A stretch of DNA of 64,000 nt from positions 496,001 through 560,000 of the forward strand of contig NZ_NWVC01000002.1 of NCBI RefSeq assembly GCF_002374855.1, read 5' to 3'. This DNA is from Sphingomonas adhaesiva. GTDB taxonomy: Bacteria > Pseudomonadota > Alphaproteobacteria > Sphingomonadales > Sphingomonadaceae. The notes beneath the pieces are model-generated. The model worked only from the letters and a program-made list of their open reading frames with translations. It did not search any database and was not told the DNA's origin. The translations under genes were made by a program, and so were the position numbers. Of this stretch, positions 40,530-49,258 are shown in pieces; within the stretch, counting starts at the first letter, position 1, and each line of letters starts with the position of its first letter.

Positions 40530-41684
40530 TTACTTCACTCCTCGGAAGTAGCGGTGGGGAACGAACGGCATCGCGGCGACGGTCGCGTGATGGACCTTCC
40601 CGCGCTGCGAAAGCTGGACGGCGGTGCCCGGCGCGGCCAGCGCGGCGGGGACATAGGCCATGGCGATCGGCGCACCAACGCTGGGGGCGAAGCCGCCGGA
40701 AGTGACGCGGCCGATCGCGGCGCCCGCGGCATCGACCACCGCCGCGCCTTCGCGCACCGGCTGGCGCCCGTCGACCAGCAGGCCGACGCGCTTCGTCGCG
40801 GCGCCGCCCTCACGCTCGGCCAGGATGCGCGCGGCACCGGGGAAATCGCCCGCCTCGCGGCGGCGCTTGAACAAAGCGAAACCCAGGTCGGCCATCACCG
40901 GGGTGGTGGTGGGATCGAGGTCGTGGCCGTAGAGCGGCAATCCCGCCTCCAGCCGCAGCGAATCGCGGGCGCCCAGCCCGATCGGCTTGACCTCCGGCTG
41001 CGCGACCAGCGCGTCGGCCAGCGCCTCCACCGCGTCGCCGGGGACGGAGATTTCGAACCCGTCCTCGCCGGTATAGCCCGAGCGGCTGATCCACAGCGCG
41101 TGGCCGTTCCAGTCGAACGCGCCCGCCTGCATGAACACCATCTTCTCGACACCGGGGATCAGCCGCACCAGCGCGTCGACCGCCTTCGGCCCCTGCAGCG
41201 CCAGCAGCGCGTGATCCTCCATCAGGTTCAGCGTCACCTCGTCGGGCAGCCGCTCGATCATATGGCCGATGTCGTCGTACTTGGTGGCGCCGTTGACGAC
41301 CATATAGACCTGCTCGTCCGCCTGGCGCGTCAGCATCAGGTCGTCGAGGATCCCGCCCTCGTCATCCAGCAGCAGCGAATAGCGCGCGCGGTTGAGCGCG
41401 AGGCCCGCGATGTCGGCGGGCATCAGCGCCTCCAGCGCCGGGACGACGCCCGGGCCGGTGCCAGTGCCCGTGAAGGTCAGCTGGCCCATGTGGCTGACGT
41501 CGAACAGCCCGGCATTCTCGCGCGTCCACAGATGTTCGGCCATGATGCCGTCGTACTGGACGGGCATGTGATAGCCGGCGAATTCGACCATCCGCCCGCC
41601 CTTCGCGCGGTGCCACGCATCGAGCGGCAGCGTCAGGATCTCGATCGGTTCGAGTTCGTCGTCGGGAAGCGTGTCGCTCATCAT
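40530..41684 (-). CDS. gcvT: Aminomethyltransferase (glycine cleavage T protein)
   Basis: 384 residues. Motifs include [52 protein letters not shown] and the C-terminal barrel with [19 protein letters not shown]. It transfers the methylene group to tetrahydrofolate and releases ammonia. Starts at 41684 or 41681 are both possible (consecutive ATG codons). It is the first gene after the tandem glycine riboswitch, so its expression should rise with glycine. Confidence 0.97.
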   Translation of the reverse strand: MMSDTLPDDELEPIEILTLPLDAWHRAKGGRMVEFAGYHMPVQYDGIMAEHLWTRENAGLFDVSHMGQLTFTGTGTGPGVVPALEALMPADIAGLALNRARYSLLLDDEGGILDDLMLTRQADEQVYMVVNGATKYDDIGHMIERLPDEVTLNLMEDHALLALQGPKAVDALVRLIPGVEKMVFMQAGAFDWNGHALWISRSGYTGEDGFEISVPGDAVEALADALVAQPEVKPIGLGARDSLRLEAGLPLYGHDLDPTTTPVMADLGFALFKRRREAGDFPGAARILAEREGGAATKRVGLLVDGRQPVREGAAVVDAAGAAIGRVTSGGFAPSVGAPIAMAYVPAALAAPGTAVQLSQRGKVHHATVAAMPFVPHRYFRGVK

Positions 41685-41748
41685 CCATGTCCGTCACGAG
41701 GGTGGAACGCCGCCACGGAACCGCTGCCCCGCGCCGTCGATGCCGTGT

Positions 41749-41946
41749 CCCCCTCTGTCACGGAACCTGAGAGCTTTCTCCGTCGCGCCGGCGGCGGATT
41801 ACCCCTTCGGTGGGCCGGCGCGTGGACGCGCCCGCCGCTTTCCAGAGTGTCGATGGCCCGCGCGGTCCATGGTGCCTGAGAGATTCCGGGGTGGTTGCTC
41901 CTTCGGCGGCGACCCGCGGCCTGAAAGGCCCGTCGCACTCTCCCGC
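41749..41946 (-). promoter_or_regulatory. Tandem glycine riboswitch (two aptamers) upstream of gcvT
   Basis: Read on the minus strand, aptamer 1 (41946 down to about 41861) has GGGAGAGTG, GCCGAAGGAGCAACC and AATCTCTCAGGCACCATGGA. Aptamer 2 (41850 to 41749) has ACACTCTGGAAAG, CACCGAAGGGGTAATC and AAAGCTCTCAGGTTCCGTGA then CAGAGGG. These are the conserved cores of the tandem glycine riboswitch. The element ends about 65 bases before gcvT. It should switch the gcv operon on when glycine is abundant, so excess glycine is broken down. Confidence 0.96.
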
Positions 41947-41983
41947 GCGTGCCCATGCCGGTTGCCCGGCATCGACGCCACCG

Positions 41984-42011
41984 CCTCTACGCGACGCGCC
42001 GGGCGAGTCAA
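41984..42011 (-). promoter_or_regulatory. Likely gcv promoter
   Basis: On the minus strand, TTGACT (42011-42006), a 16-base spacer and TAGAGG (41989-41984). A start near 41977 would place the riboswitch about 30 bases into the transcript. Confidence 0.5.
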
Positions 42012-42075
42012 TCGGGAGCCGTTGCCGCCGCCGCCGGTTGTGGCAGGATAACCGGCCACAACGGAGAGGAAGGCC

Positions 42076-42342
42076 ATGGATATCGCGCATACCAGCGCCG
42101 TCGAACGCATCGCCCGCGTGCTCGCCGGCCAACGGCTGAGCGCCAATGCGGAGGGGCAGACCGAATCCGCCGCCGGCGCGGTCGACGCGGCGTGGAAGGA
42201 TTATCGCGACGATGCGGTCGCGGTGCTCCACACGCTGCGCGCGCCCAGCGAGGCGATGGCCGCGGCGGGCGACGTGGCGATCTGGGAACGGATGGTGCTG
42301 GCCGCGATCAAGGAGGCGCGGCCCGCCGGCATCGTCATGTAG
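42076..42342 (+). CDS. Conserved-looking small hypothetical protein
   Basis: 88 residues, soluble, helical and Ala-rich, with no signal peptide or membrane segment (AVERIARVLAGQRLSANAEG, then AWKDYRDDAVAVLHTLRAPS, then IWERMVLAAI). GAGAGGAAGG gives a good ribosome site. It diverges from the gcv riboswitch promoter and its end overlaps the convergent MFS gene by 8 bases. I do not recognise a family with known function. Confidence 0.72.
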   Translation: MDIAHTSAVERIARVLAGQRLSANAEGQTESAAGAVDAAWKDYRDDAVAVLHTLRAPSEAMAAAGDVAIWERMVLAAIKEARPAGIVM

Positions 42343-43525
42343 CGCGGCGCCCGCCCCGCTCCACCGCGACGGACACCGCCAGCATCGCCAGCCCGCCCAG
42401 CGCCAGCGCCGCGCCGACCCAGCCGGTCGACGTCCAGCCGTAGCCCGCGGCGATCGCCAGCCCGCCCAGCCACGGGCCGAGCGCGTTGGCGACGTTGAAC
42501 GCCGAATGGTTGAGCGCCGCGGCCAGCCCCTGCGCATCGCCGGCGACGTCCATCAGCCGGATCTGCAGCACGCTGCCCAGCGATCCGCCGACGCCGATCA
42601 GCAGCACCGCGGCGATCACCGACCACAAATGCCCCGCCGCGAACGGCCAGAGCAGCAGCGACGCCGCGCTCCACGCCAGCACGCCCGCCGCCGTCGGCAG
42701 CAGCGCGCGGTCGGCGAAACGCGGCACGATCAGATTGCCCGCGGTCATCCCGACGCCGAACACCGCCAGCGCGACCGGCACCACCGACGGCGACACCTTC
42801 GTCACCGCCGCCATCGTATCGGCCAGATAGGTGTAGACCGCGAACAGCCCGCCGAAGCCGATCGCGCCGACGCCCAGCGTCAGCCACACCTGCGGCGTGC
42901 GCAGCGTGGCCAGTTCGCGCAGCGGGCTGGCGTCCGGATCGGCACGGTCGCGCGGCGCGAACAGCGCGACCAGTGCGGCGGTCACCCCCGCCAGCACCGC
43001 GACGATCACGAAGCACGATCGCCAGCCGACCACCTGCCCCAGCGCGTTGGCGAGCGGCACGCCGACGATCGTCGCCACCGTCAGCCCCAGCAGCACGCGC
43101 GCCGCCGCCTGCGTCCGCCGCCCCTGTTCCACCAGCGAGGCGGCCACCAGCGTCGCGATCCCGAAATAGGCGCCGTGCGGCAGCCCGCTGACGAAGCGGA
43201 ACGCCATCATCGTCGCATAGTCCGGCGCGACCGCCGACAGCGCATTGCCGATCGCGAACATCGCCATCAGCACGATCAGCAACGTGCGCCGCGCCATCTT
43301 CGCGCCCAGCACCGCCAGCAGCGGCGCGCCGACGACGACGCCCAGCGCGTAGGCGCTGATGACATGCCCCGCCGTCGGCGCATCGACGCCCAGGTCGCGC
43401 GCCATGTCGGGCAGCAGGCTCATCGTCGCGAATTCGGTCGTCCCGATCGCGAAGCCGCCGACCGCCAGCGACAGATGGATGAGGCCGACCGGCGCCGCTG
43501 GCCGGTCGGCGATGGCGGTGGCCAT
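42335..43525 (-). CDS. MFS transporter of the DHA1/arabinose-efflux type
   Basis: 396 residues and 12 predicted helices. The first helices carry LIHLSLAVGGFAIGTTEFAT, a signature of the AraJ/YdhP-like drug or sugar efflux permeases, with FRFVSGLPHGAYFGIATLVA and GRRTQAAARVLLGLTVATIV. The start at 43525 replaces a longer ORF beginning at 43684 that has no family resemblance. Substrate unknown. Confidence 0.9.
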   Translation of the reverse strand: MATAIADRPAAPVGLIHLSLAVGGFAIGTTEFATMSLLPDMARDLGVDAPTAGHVISAYALGVVVGAPLLAVLGAKMARRTLLIVLMAMFAIGNALSAVAPDYATMMAFRFVSGLPHGAYFGIATLVAASLVEQGRRTQAAARVLLGLTVATIVGVPLANALGQVVGWRSCFVIVAVLAGVTAALVALFAPRDRADPDASPLRELATLRTPQVWLTLGVGAIGFGGLFAVYTYLADTMAAVTKVSPSVVPVALAVFGVGMTAGNLIVPRFADRALLPTAAGVLAWSAASLLLWPFAAGHLWSVIAAVLLIGVGGSLGSVLQIRLMDVAGDAQGLAAALNHSAFNVANALGPWLGGLAIAAGYGWTSTGWVGAALALGGLAMLAVSVAVERGGRRAT

Positions 43526-43680
43526 GGCGCGTCCCCGATGGTGGTGGTTATCGCGGCATAGCTGGCCATTGTGCAGTGCAGCGTCAACCCCGCGGTGTGG
43601 GCGTGGGGTAAGGTGGGGATCGTCCGACGCCGGCAGGGACGACAACCTTGCCGTTATGGCCCGGCTTGCCGCCCCGTCCG

Positions 43681-43772
43681 CCACCCCGGCGCACGCCGGG
43701 GTCCACGGTGCCGCAAGAGCACCGACGTGTGCGCTCGGGGAGCCATGGATGCCGGATCAAGTCCGGCATGAC
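43681..43772. repeat. Family 1 two-hairpin repeat, MFS-nitroreductase gap
   Basis: CACCCCGGCGCACGCCGGGG starts the first hairpin; GATGCCGGATCAAGTCCGGC ends the second, followed by ATGAC. It occupies about a third of the 294-base gap between the MFS and nitroreductase genes; the rest shows no gene or other clear signal. Confidence 0.8.
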
Positions 43773-43819
43773 GGAGGGTTTAGAACGACTCCGGGGTGAC
43801 GGCGGGCGGGTGCGCGATC

Positions 43820-44485
43820 CTACGCCAGGATGCGCAGCCACTCCTCCTCCGGCGCACGTGCCGAGCGGGTCAGGTTGGCGGGATCGTCGGTATCCTCGTA
43901 ACCGATTGCGACGCCGCAGAAGAGCATCCGCTCGGCCGGTACCTCCAGGAAGGCCTCGACCGTCTGCGGATAGACCGCCCAGCATTCCTGCGGGCAGGTG
44001 GCCAGCCCCTCCTCCACCGCCAGCAGCATCAGGTTCTGCAGGTACATGCCCAGATCGGCCCATTGCGGCGGCCCCATGCGGCGGTCGACGGTGACGAAAT
44101 AGGCCGCCGGCGCGCCGAAGAACTGGAAGTTGCGCGCGAACCAGATCGCGCGCGCCTTGCGATCGTCGCGCGGGATGCCGAGCCGGCCGTACATCTCCTC
44201 CCCGATGGCGAAGGTGCGCTGGCGGTACCGGTCGTCCATCTCCTTCGGATAGATGTCGTAGCCCGGCGTTTCGGTTTCGCGCCGCTCGATCTTGCCGGCC
44301 ATGATCTCCTTCAGCCGCGCCATCGATTCGCCGTGGACGATATCGACGTGCCACGGCTGGATGTTGCCGCCCGTCGCCGCGCGCGCCGACAGCAGCGCCA
44401 ATTGCCTGAGCAGCGCGGGATCGACCGCGCGATCGAGATAGCCGCGCACCGACCGCCGTGCCCGAATTGCGTCCGCAACGTCCAT
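43820..44485 (-). CDS. Nitroreductase family flavoprotein
   Basis: 221 residues from ATG 44485 with GGAGAGG upstream; a GTG at 44497 is in frame. The N-terminal FMN site DAIRARRSVRGYLDR, NIQPWHVDIVHG and the C-terminal FCGVAIGYEDTDDPAN are typical of the oxygen-insensitive NADPH nitroreductase family. It reduces nitro- or quinone compounds with FMN; the natural substrate is unknown. It diverges from the thiolase gene. Confidence 0.9.
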   Translation of the reverse strand: MDVADAIRARRSVRGYLDRAVDPALLRQLALLSARAATGGNIQPWHVDIVHGESMARLKEIMAGKIERRETETPGYDIYPKEMDDRYRQRTFAIGEEMYGRLGIPRDDRKARAIWFARNFQFFGAPAAYFVTVDRRMGPPQWADLGMYLQNLMLLAVEEGLATCPQECWAVYPQTVEAFLEVPAERMLFCGVAIGYEDTDDPANLTRSARAPEEEWLRILA

Positions 44486-44563
44486 TCGCCTCTCCACCTC
44501 TTGCCGTTCGCGTCAATCTGCGCGATCAGACGCGGGATAACAGTTGTTACGGAGAGTCGGAAG

Positions 44564-45763
44564 ATGGCCGAAGCCTATATCGTCGAAGCAGTACGCACGG
44601 CCGGCGGGCGCCGCGGCGGAAAGCTGGCGGGGGTCCACCCGGTCGATCTGGCGGCGCGGGTGCTGGACGCGATCATCGACCGGTCCGGCATCCCGCCCGA
44701 GGCGGTCGAGGATGTCGTGATGGGCTGCGTCAGCCAGGGCGGCGAACAGGCCGGGCAGGTCGGGCGCAACGCGGTGCTCGCCTCCAAGCTGCCGCAGAGC
44801 GTCCCCGCCGTCACGATCGACCGCCAGTGCGGTTCGTCGCAGCAGGCGGTGCAGTTCGCGGCGCAGGCGGTGATGAGCGGGACGCAGGACGTGGTGATCG
44901 CTGCCGGCGTCGAAAGCATGACGCGCGTGCCGATGGGGTCGACCTTCAAGCTGTTCTACGATGCGGGGCTGGGCAAGAACAAGTCGCCGGGGCTGGAGGA
45001 GAAATACCCCGGCATCGTCTTCAACCAGTTCGCCGGCGCGGAGATGATCGCGAAGAAATACGGCTTCACGCGCGAGGCGCTGGACGAGTTCTCGCTCAAT
45101 TCGCACCGCAAGGCGGTGGCCGCGACGCAGGGCGGCAAGTTCCGCGACGAGATCGTGCCGATCGCCATCGAGACCGCCGATGGCGCAGAGGAGCATACCG
45201 CCGACGAGGGCATCCGCTACGACGCATCGGCCGAGGGCATGGCGGGCGTGAAGAAGCTGTCGGAGGACGGCGTGCTGACCGCCGCATCGTCCAGCCAGAT
45301 CTGCGACGGCGCATCGGCGGTGCTGATCGTCAGCGCGGAGGCGCTGAAGACGTACGACCTGAAGCCGCTGGCGAAGATCGTGAACCTGACGGTCACCGCG
45401 GGCGACCCGGTGGTGATGCTGGAAGAGCCGCTGTTCGCCACCGACAAGGCGCTGAAGCGCGCCAGCCTGTCGATCGACGACATCGACCTGTACGAGGTGA
45501 ACGAGGCGTTCGCATCGGTCCCGATGGCGTGGCTGCACCACACCAAGGCCGATCCGCAGAAGCTGAACGTCAACGGCGGCGCGATCGCGCTGGGCCATCC
45601 GCTGGGCGCGTCGGGGACGAAGCTGATGACGACGCTGGTCCACGAACTGCGCCGCCGCGGCGGCCGCTACGGCCTGCAGACGATGTGCGAGGGCGGCGGC
45701 GTCGCCAACGTGACGATCATCGAGAATTGCGACTGGCAGGGCGACGACGCCAAGGCGGCATGA
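44564..45763 (+). CDS. Acetyl-CoA acyltransferase (thiolase)
   Basis: 399 residues. Catalytic motifs: the nucleophile Cys in TIDRQCGSSQQAVQFAAQA (about residue 90), NGGAIALGHPLGASGTK with the His (about 350) and the second Cys in TMCEGGGVANV (about 382). The sequence GVESMTRVPMGS is also conserved. It cleaves 3-ketoacyl-CoA or condenses two acetyl-CoA; which direction is not predictable. GGAGAG precedes the ATG at 44564. It is followed by an SDR dehydrogenase, making a beta-oxidation-like pair. Confidence 0.94.
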   Translation: MAEAYIVEAVRTAGGRRGGKLAGVHPVDLAARVLDAIIDRSGIPPEAVEDVVMGCVSQGGEQAGQVGRNAVLASKLPQSVPAVTIDRQCGSSQQAVQFAAQAVMSGTQDVVIAAGVESMTRVPMGSTFKLFYDAGLGKNKSPGLEEKYPGIVFNQFAGAEMIAKKYGFTREALDEFSLNSHRKAVAATQGGKFRDEIVPIAIETADGAEEHTADEGIRYDASAEGMAGVKKLSEDGVLTAASSSQICDGASAVLIVSAEALKTYDLKPLAKIVNLTVTAGDPVVMLEEPLFATDKALKRASLSIDDIDLYEVNEAFASVPMAWLHHTKADPQKLNVNGGAIALGHPLGASGTKLMTTLVHELRRRGGRYGLQTMCEGGGVANVTIIENCDWQGDDAKAA

Positions 45764-45786
45764 CGGACCGATAACCTTATCTTGTC

Positions 45787-45864
45787 GTCACCCCAGCGCA
45801 GGCTGGGGTCTCATGCCGCGGGCGCGCTCCCGCGGGGCGGGATCCCGGCCTTCGCCGGTATGGC
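45787..45864. repeat. Family 1 repeat between thiolase and SDR genes
   Basis: GTCACCCCAGCGCAGGCTGG begins the first hairpin and CCGGCCTTCGCCGG forms the second, ending in TATGGCGG rather than the usual CATGAC. It fills the thiolase-SDR gap, so it would be in a shared transcript. Confidence 0.7.
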
Positions 45865-45889
45865 GGATATTTTCTGGGGAGTAGGATTG

Positions 45890-46672
45890 ATGAAACTCGA
45901 CAACAGCATTTCGGCCGTCATCACCGGCGGCGCTTCCGGGCTGGGCGCGGCGACCGCGCGCGTGCTGGCGGCGAAGGGCGTGAAGGTCGCGCTGTTCGAC
46001 CTGAACGAGGAAAAGGGCGAGGCGCTGGCCGCCGAGCTGGGCGGCGTGTTCTGCAAGGTGAACGTCACCGACGAGGCATCGGTCGACGCCGGCTTCGAAA
46101 AGGCGCGCGCCGCGATTGGGCAGGAGCGCATCCTGGTGAACTGCGCGGGCACCGGCAACGCGATCAAGACCGCCAGCCGCAGCAAGGAAGACGGCAGCAT
46201 CAAGCATTTCCCGCTCGATGCATTCAACATGATCATCCAGATCAACCTGGTCGGTACGTTCCGCTGCATCGCCAAGTCGGCGGCGGGGATGATGACGCTG
46301 CCGCCGCTGGAAGACGGCGACCGCGGCGCGATCGTCAACACCGCGTCGGTCGCGGCGGAGGACGGCCAGATCGGCCAGGCGGCCTATTCGGCGTCGAAGG
46401 GCGGCGTGGTCGGCATGACCCTGCCGATCGCTCGCGACCTGATGAGCGAGAACATCCGCGTCAACACGATCCTGCCGGGCATCTTCAACACCCCGCTGCT
46501 GGCCGCCGCGCCGCAGAACGTGAAGGATGCGCTGGGCGCGCAGGTGCCCTTCCCCAAGCGGCTGGGCAACCCGGAGGAATATGCCAGCCTCGCGCTCACG
46601 ATGATCGAGAACGGCTATTTCAACGGCGAGGACGTGCGCCTGGACGGCGCGATCCGCATGGCGCCGCGCTGA
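45890..46672 (+). CDS. Short-chain dehydrogenase, 3-hydroxyacyl-CoA dehydrogenase type 2-like
   Basis: 260 residues. The Rossmann motif is AVITGGASGLGAATARVLAA, the catalytic Tyr/Lys pair is in AAYSASKGGVVGMTLPIARD, and NCAG and IRVNTILPGIFNTPLL are also present. It most resembles the HSD17B10/type II hydroxyacyl-CoA dehydrogenases that oxidise 3-hydroxyacyl-CoA, matching its thiolase neighbour. GGGGAGTAGG supports the ATG at 45890; the longer ORF start at 45782 runs through the repeat and is rejected. Confidence 0.91.
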   Translation: MKLDNSISAVITGGASGLGAATARVLAAKGVKVALFDLNEEKGEALAAELGGVFCKVNVTDEASVDAGFEKARAAIGQERILVNCAGTGNAIKTASRSKEDGSIKHFPLDAFNMIIQINLVGTFRCIAKSAAGMMTLPPLEDGDRGAIVNTASVAAEDGQIGQAAYSASKGGVVGMTLPIARDLMSENIRVNTILPGIFNTPLLAAAPQNVKDALGAQVPFPKRLGNPEEYASLALTMIENGYFNGEDVRLDGAIRMAPR

Positions 46673-46724
46673 TCGGCCGGGCCGGGCGGCCGGGCCTGTC
46701 CCGCGCCGCCCGGCCACCCTTCCC

Positions 46725-47156
46725 ATGGCCAGGCCATCGCCCGAGCGGCTGCTGCTCGCCAGCTATCCGGTCCGCACCGTCATCCCCACCCGCTTCCAGG
46801 ACCTGGACGCGATGGGGCATATCAACAACGTCGCCTTCGCCGCCCTGTTCGAGGATGCGCGCGTCCGCTTCAACCGCGCGCTGGGCCGGATGGATCGCGC
46901 CGACGGACTGCGCGCGGTGGTGGCCCGCAACGAAATCAACTATCTGGCCGAGGGCAGCTACCCCGACGACGTGGAGATCGCGACCGGCGTCGCGCGCATC
47001 GGCAACCGATCGTGGGACGTGGCGGCGGTGATGCACCAGCACGGCCGTGCGATCGCCACCTGCGACACGACGATCGTGATGACGCATCCGGCGGAGGGGA
47101 GCATCCCGGCGGACTTCCGGGCGCGACTCGCAGAGGTGATGCTGCGGGCGGGGTGA
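46725..47156 (+). CDS. Acyl-CoA thioesterase (hot-dog fold, 4HBT family)
   Basis: 143 residues. The catalytic hot-dog motif is TRFQDLDAMGHINNVAFAAL, with the Asp in the position used by 4-hydroxybenzoyl-CoA thioesterases. It hydrolyses acyl-CoA to free acid and CoA, fitting the thiolase and dehydrogenase upstream. It starts 52 bases after the SDR stop and may be in one operon. Confidence 0.88.
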   Translation: MARPSPERLLLASYPVRTVIPTRFQDLDAMGHINNVAFAALFEDARVRFNRALGRMDRADGLRAVVARNEINYLAEGSYPDDVEIATGVARIGNRSWDVAAVMHQHGRAIATCDTTIVMTHPAEGSIPADFRARLAEVMLRAG

Positions 47157-47215
47157 TGGGGGGGCGGGGTGACTTGGGTTGCCCCGTCCTGCGACGTCCC
47201 CATCCGACCCATCAC

Positions 47216-47295
47216 GTCGCCCCAGCGAAGGCTGGGGCCTCTTGCGGACAGGGCGCTGCGGACCACTGGGAGATCCCAGCTTTCGCTGGGATGAC
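47216..47295. repeat. Family 1 two-hairpin repeat, downstream of thioesterase
   Basis: GTCGCCCCAGCGAAGGCTGG opens the first hairpin and GATCCCAGCTTTCGCTGGGA ends the second, with ATGAC. It lies between convergent genes. Confidence 0.78.
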
Positions 47296-47324
47296 GCATG
47301 TGATGGCCGCGCTACCCCATCCCT

Positions 47325-48491
47325 TTACGTCCGCGGCGTCAGTTTCAGCAGCCGGCCCTTCGCGCCGTCCTCGATCACCCAGATCGCGCCGTCCGGCCCC
47401 TCCGCTACGTCGCGGATGCGTGCGCCCATCGGCCATTGATCGCCCTTCGTCGCCTGCGTGCCGTTCAGGTCGACGCGGACCAGCGACTGCGACGACAGGC
47501 CGCCGATGAACGCGTCGCCCGCCCATTGCGGGAACAGCTTGCCAGAATAGATCATCAGCCCGCCGGGGGAGATCACCGGGTTCCACGACACCTTGGGCGC
47601 CTCATAGCCGTCGCCGGGCGCATGGTCGGGGATGTCGCGCCCGTCGTAATGCGACCCGTTCGACACGTTGGGCCAGCCATAATTGCGCCCCGGCAGGATC
47701 AGGTTCAGCTCGTCGCCGCCCTGCGGCCCCATTTCCTGTTCCCACAGATTGCCCCGCGCATCGAAGGCGATGCCCAGCAGGTTGCGGTGGCCGTAGCTCC
47801 ATACCTCCGGCAGGAAGCCCTGCGCCGCCAGCGGGTTGCCCGCCGCGGGCTTCCCGTCGAGCGTCAGGCGCAGCACCTTGCCGAGCGACTTGTCCTTGTC
47901 CTGCGCGGGCGTGAACTTCTGCCGGTCGCCGGCGGTGAAGAACAGATACTGCCCGTCCGGCGAGAAGGCGATCCGGCCGGAGAAATGCCCGTCGCCGTCG
48001 ACCAGCGGCGTCGCGCGGTACAGCGTCTCGATCGAGCGGAGTTGTTCGGCGCCGGTCGCGCCGTCCAGCACGCCGCGCGCCAGCACCACGCCCTTGCCGC
48101 CGTTGCCGGCCGCCGAATAGCTGAAATAGATGCGCCGCGACTGGGCGAAATCGGGCGCGGGGACGACGTCCATCAACGCCCCCTGCCCCGCCGAGCTGAC
48201 CGGCAGCGTCGCGATCGTGCGGCGCTGGCGGCCGTCGGCGGAGACCAGCAGCATCTGCCCGTCCTTCTGCGTCACCACGAGGCGCGCGTCGGGCAGGAAG
48301 GCGATCGCCCAGGGCGAATCGAACTGCGCGACCGCGGTGGTCGCGAACCCGCCGGTCGGCGCCGGGCTGGAGGACGGTGACGGCGACGGGCTGGCGCCGG
48401 GGGCCGGGGTCGGGGCGGGATTCTGCGCTTCCTCCCCGGTGCAGGCGGTCGATGCGGCGAGCAGGGCGGCGAACATCAGCGGGCGGATCAT
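47325..48491 (-). CDS. PQQ-type sugar dehydrogenase-like lipoprotein (GSDH beta-propeller)
   Basis: 388 residues. The start at ATG 48491 (GAGGA upstream) gives a signal sequence with a lipobox (LLAASTAC). A Pro/Ser linker (about 25-45) leads to a beta-propeller with the soluble glucose dehydrogenase motifs FDSPWAIAFLPDARLVVTQK, WSYGHRNLLGIAFDARGNLW, EQEMGPQGGDELNLILPGRN and GLSSQSLVRVDL. Such proteins oxidise aldoses using PQQ; the specific sugar is unknown. No pqq biosynthesis genes are in the window. Confidence 0.88.
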   Translation of the reverse strand: MIRPLMFAALLAASTACTGEEAQNPAPTPAPGASPSPSPSSSPAPTGGFATTAVAQFDSPWAIAFLPDARLVVTQKDGQMLLVSADGRQRRTIATLPVSSAGQGALMDVVPAPDFAQSRRIYFSYSAAGNGGKGVVLARGVLDGATGAEQLRSIETLYRATPLVDGDGHFSGRIAFSPDGQYLFFTAGDRQKFTPAQDKDKSLGKVLRLTLDGKPAAGNPLAAQGFLPEVWSYGHRNLLGIAFDARGNLWEQEMGPQGGDELNLILPGRNYGWPNVSNGSHYDGRDIPDHAPGDGYEAPKVSWNPVISPGGLMIYSGKLFPQWAGDAFIGGLSSQSLVRVDLNGTQATKGDQWPMGARIRDVAEGPDGAIWVIEDGAKGRLLKLTPRT

Positions 48492-48564
48492 CGCGGGTGG
48501 TCCTCGACAGAGTATCGTAATGCCGGTCAAAGCGGCCAGTGCGGGCATGGTTCCGCCAAGAAGC

Positions 48565-48593
48565 TTGCGGGCGGGCGGCAACGCGGCTATATC
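48565..48593 (+). promoter_or_regulatory. Likely rimP-nusA-infB promoter
   Basis: TTGCGG (48565-48570), a 17-base spacer and TATATC (48588-48593), the same -10 hexamer as at rpoB. It lies 87 bases before the rimP start. Confidence 0.6.
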
Positions 48594-48679
48594 CGTCGTG
48601 CTTTCTCTTACATCGCGAGGTGCAAGGGGCTGCGGGGCTCGCTCCGCGGCGGCGAAAAACGCATGTCCGGAAGGTCCGC

Positions 48680-49258
48680 TTGAACGATATCGACACCCTC
48701 ACCCGTCTGATCGAGCCGGAGGCGCAGGCGCTCGGCTTCGCGCTGGTGCGCGTGCGTCTGTTCGGGAAGGACGACGAACGCACGCTGCAGGTGATGGCCG
48801 AGCGGGCCGACACGCGCCAGCTGACGATCGACGATTGCGCCGACCTGTCGCGGCGGCTGTCGGACCGGCTCGACGCGCTGGAGGCCGAGGGCCGCGACCC
48901 GATCGAGGGGGCGTACCGGCTGGAAGTGTCGTCGCCGGGGATCGACCGCCCGCTGACCCGCCGCCAGGACTTTACCGACTGGAGCGGGCATGAGGCGCGG
49001 ATCGTCCTCAACGAGGCGATCGACGGGCAGAAGCAGTTCAAGGGCGAGTTGGAGGGCATCGACGCCGACGGCACGATCGCGATCCGCCACCCGCGCACCG
49101 GCGACGTCGCCAGGGTGCCGTTCGCGCTGATCGCCGATGCCAAGCTGGTGCTGACCGACCGGCTGATCGCCGCCACGGTGCCGCTGTCGATGGACGGCGC
49201 CGACGAAGAGATTTTGGACACGTCCGCCACGACGGACGAAGCAGAGGAAACCCACTGA
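48680..49258 (+). CDS. rimP: Ribosome maturation factor RimP
   Basis: 192 residues from a TTG start at 48680 with GGAAGG 5 bases upstream; no ATG in frame fits better. The N-terminal region (DIDTLTRLIEPEAQALGFAL, VRVRLFG) and YRLEVSSPGIDRPLTRRQDF define the family, and a C-terminal SH3-like domain follows. It aids 30S assembly. A tiny overlapping ATG...TGA frame (48662-48682) ends at the TTG and could couple or limit initiation. It is first in the nusA-infB operon; its stop overlaps nusA. Confidence 0.92.
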   Translation: MNDIDTLTRLIEPEAQALGFALVRVRLFGKDDERTLQVMAERADTRQLTIDDCADLSRRLSDRLDALEAEGRDPIEGAYRLEVSSPGIDRPLTRRQDFTDWSGHEARIVLNEAIDGQKQFKGELEGIDADGTIAIRHPRTGDVARVPFALIADAKLVLTDRLIAATVPLSMDGADEEILDTSATTDEAEETH

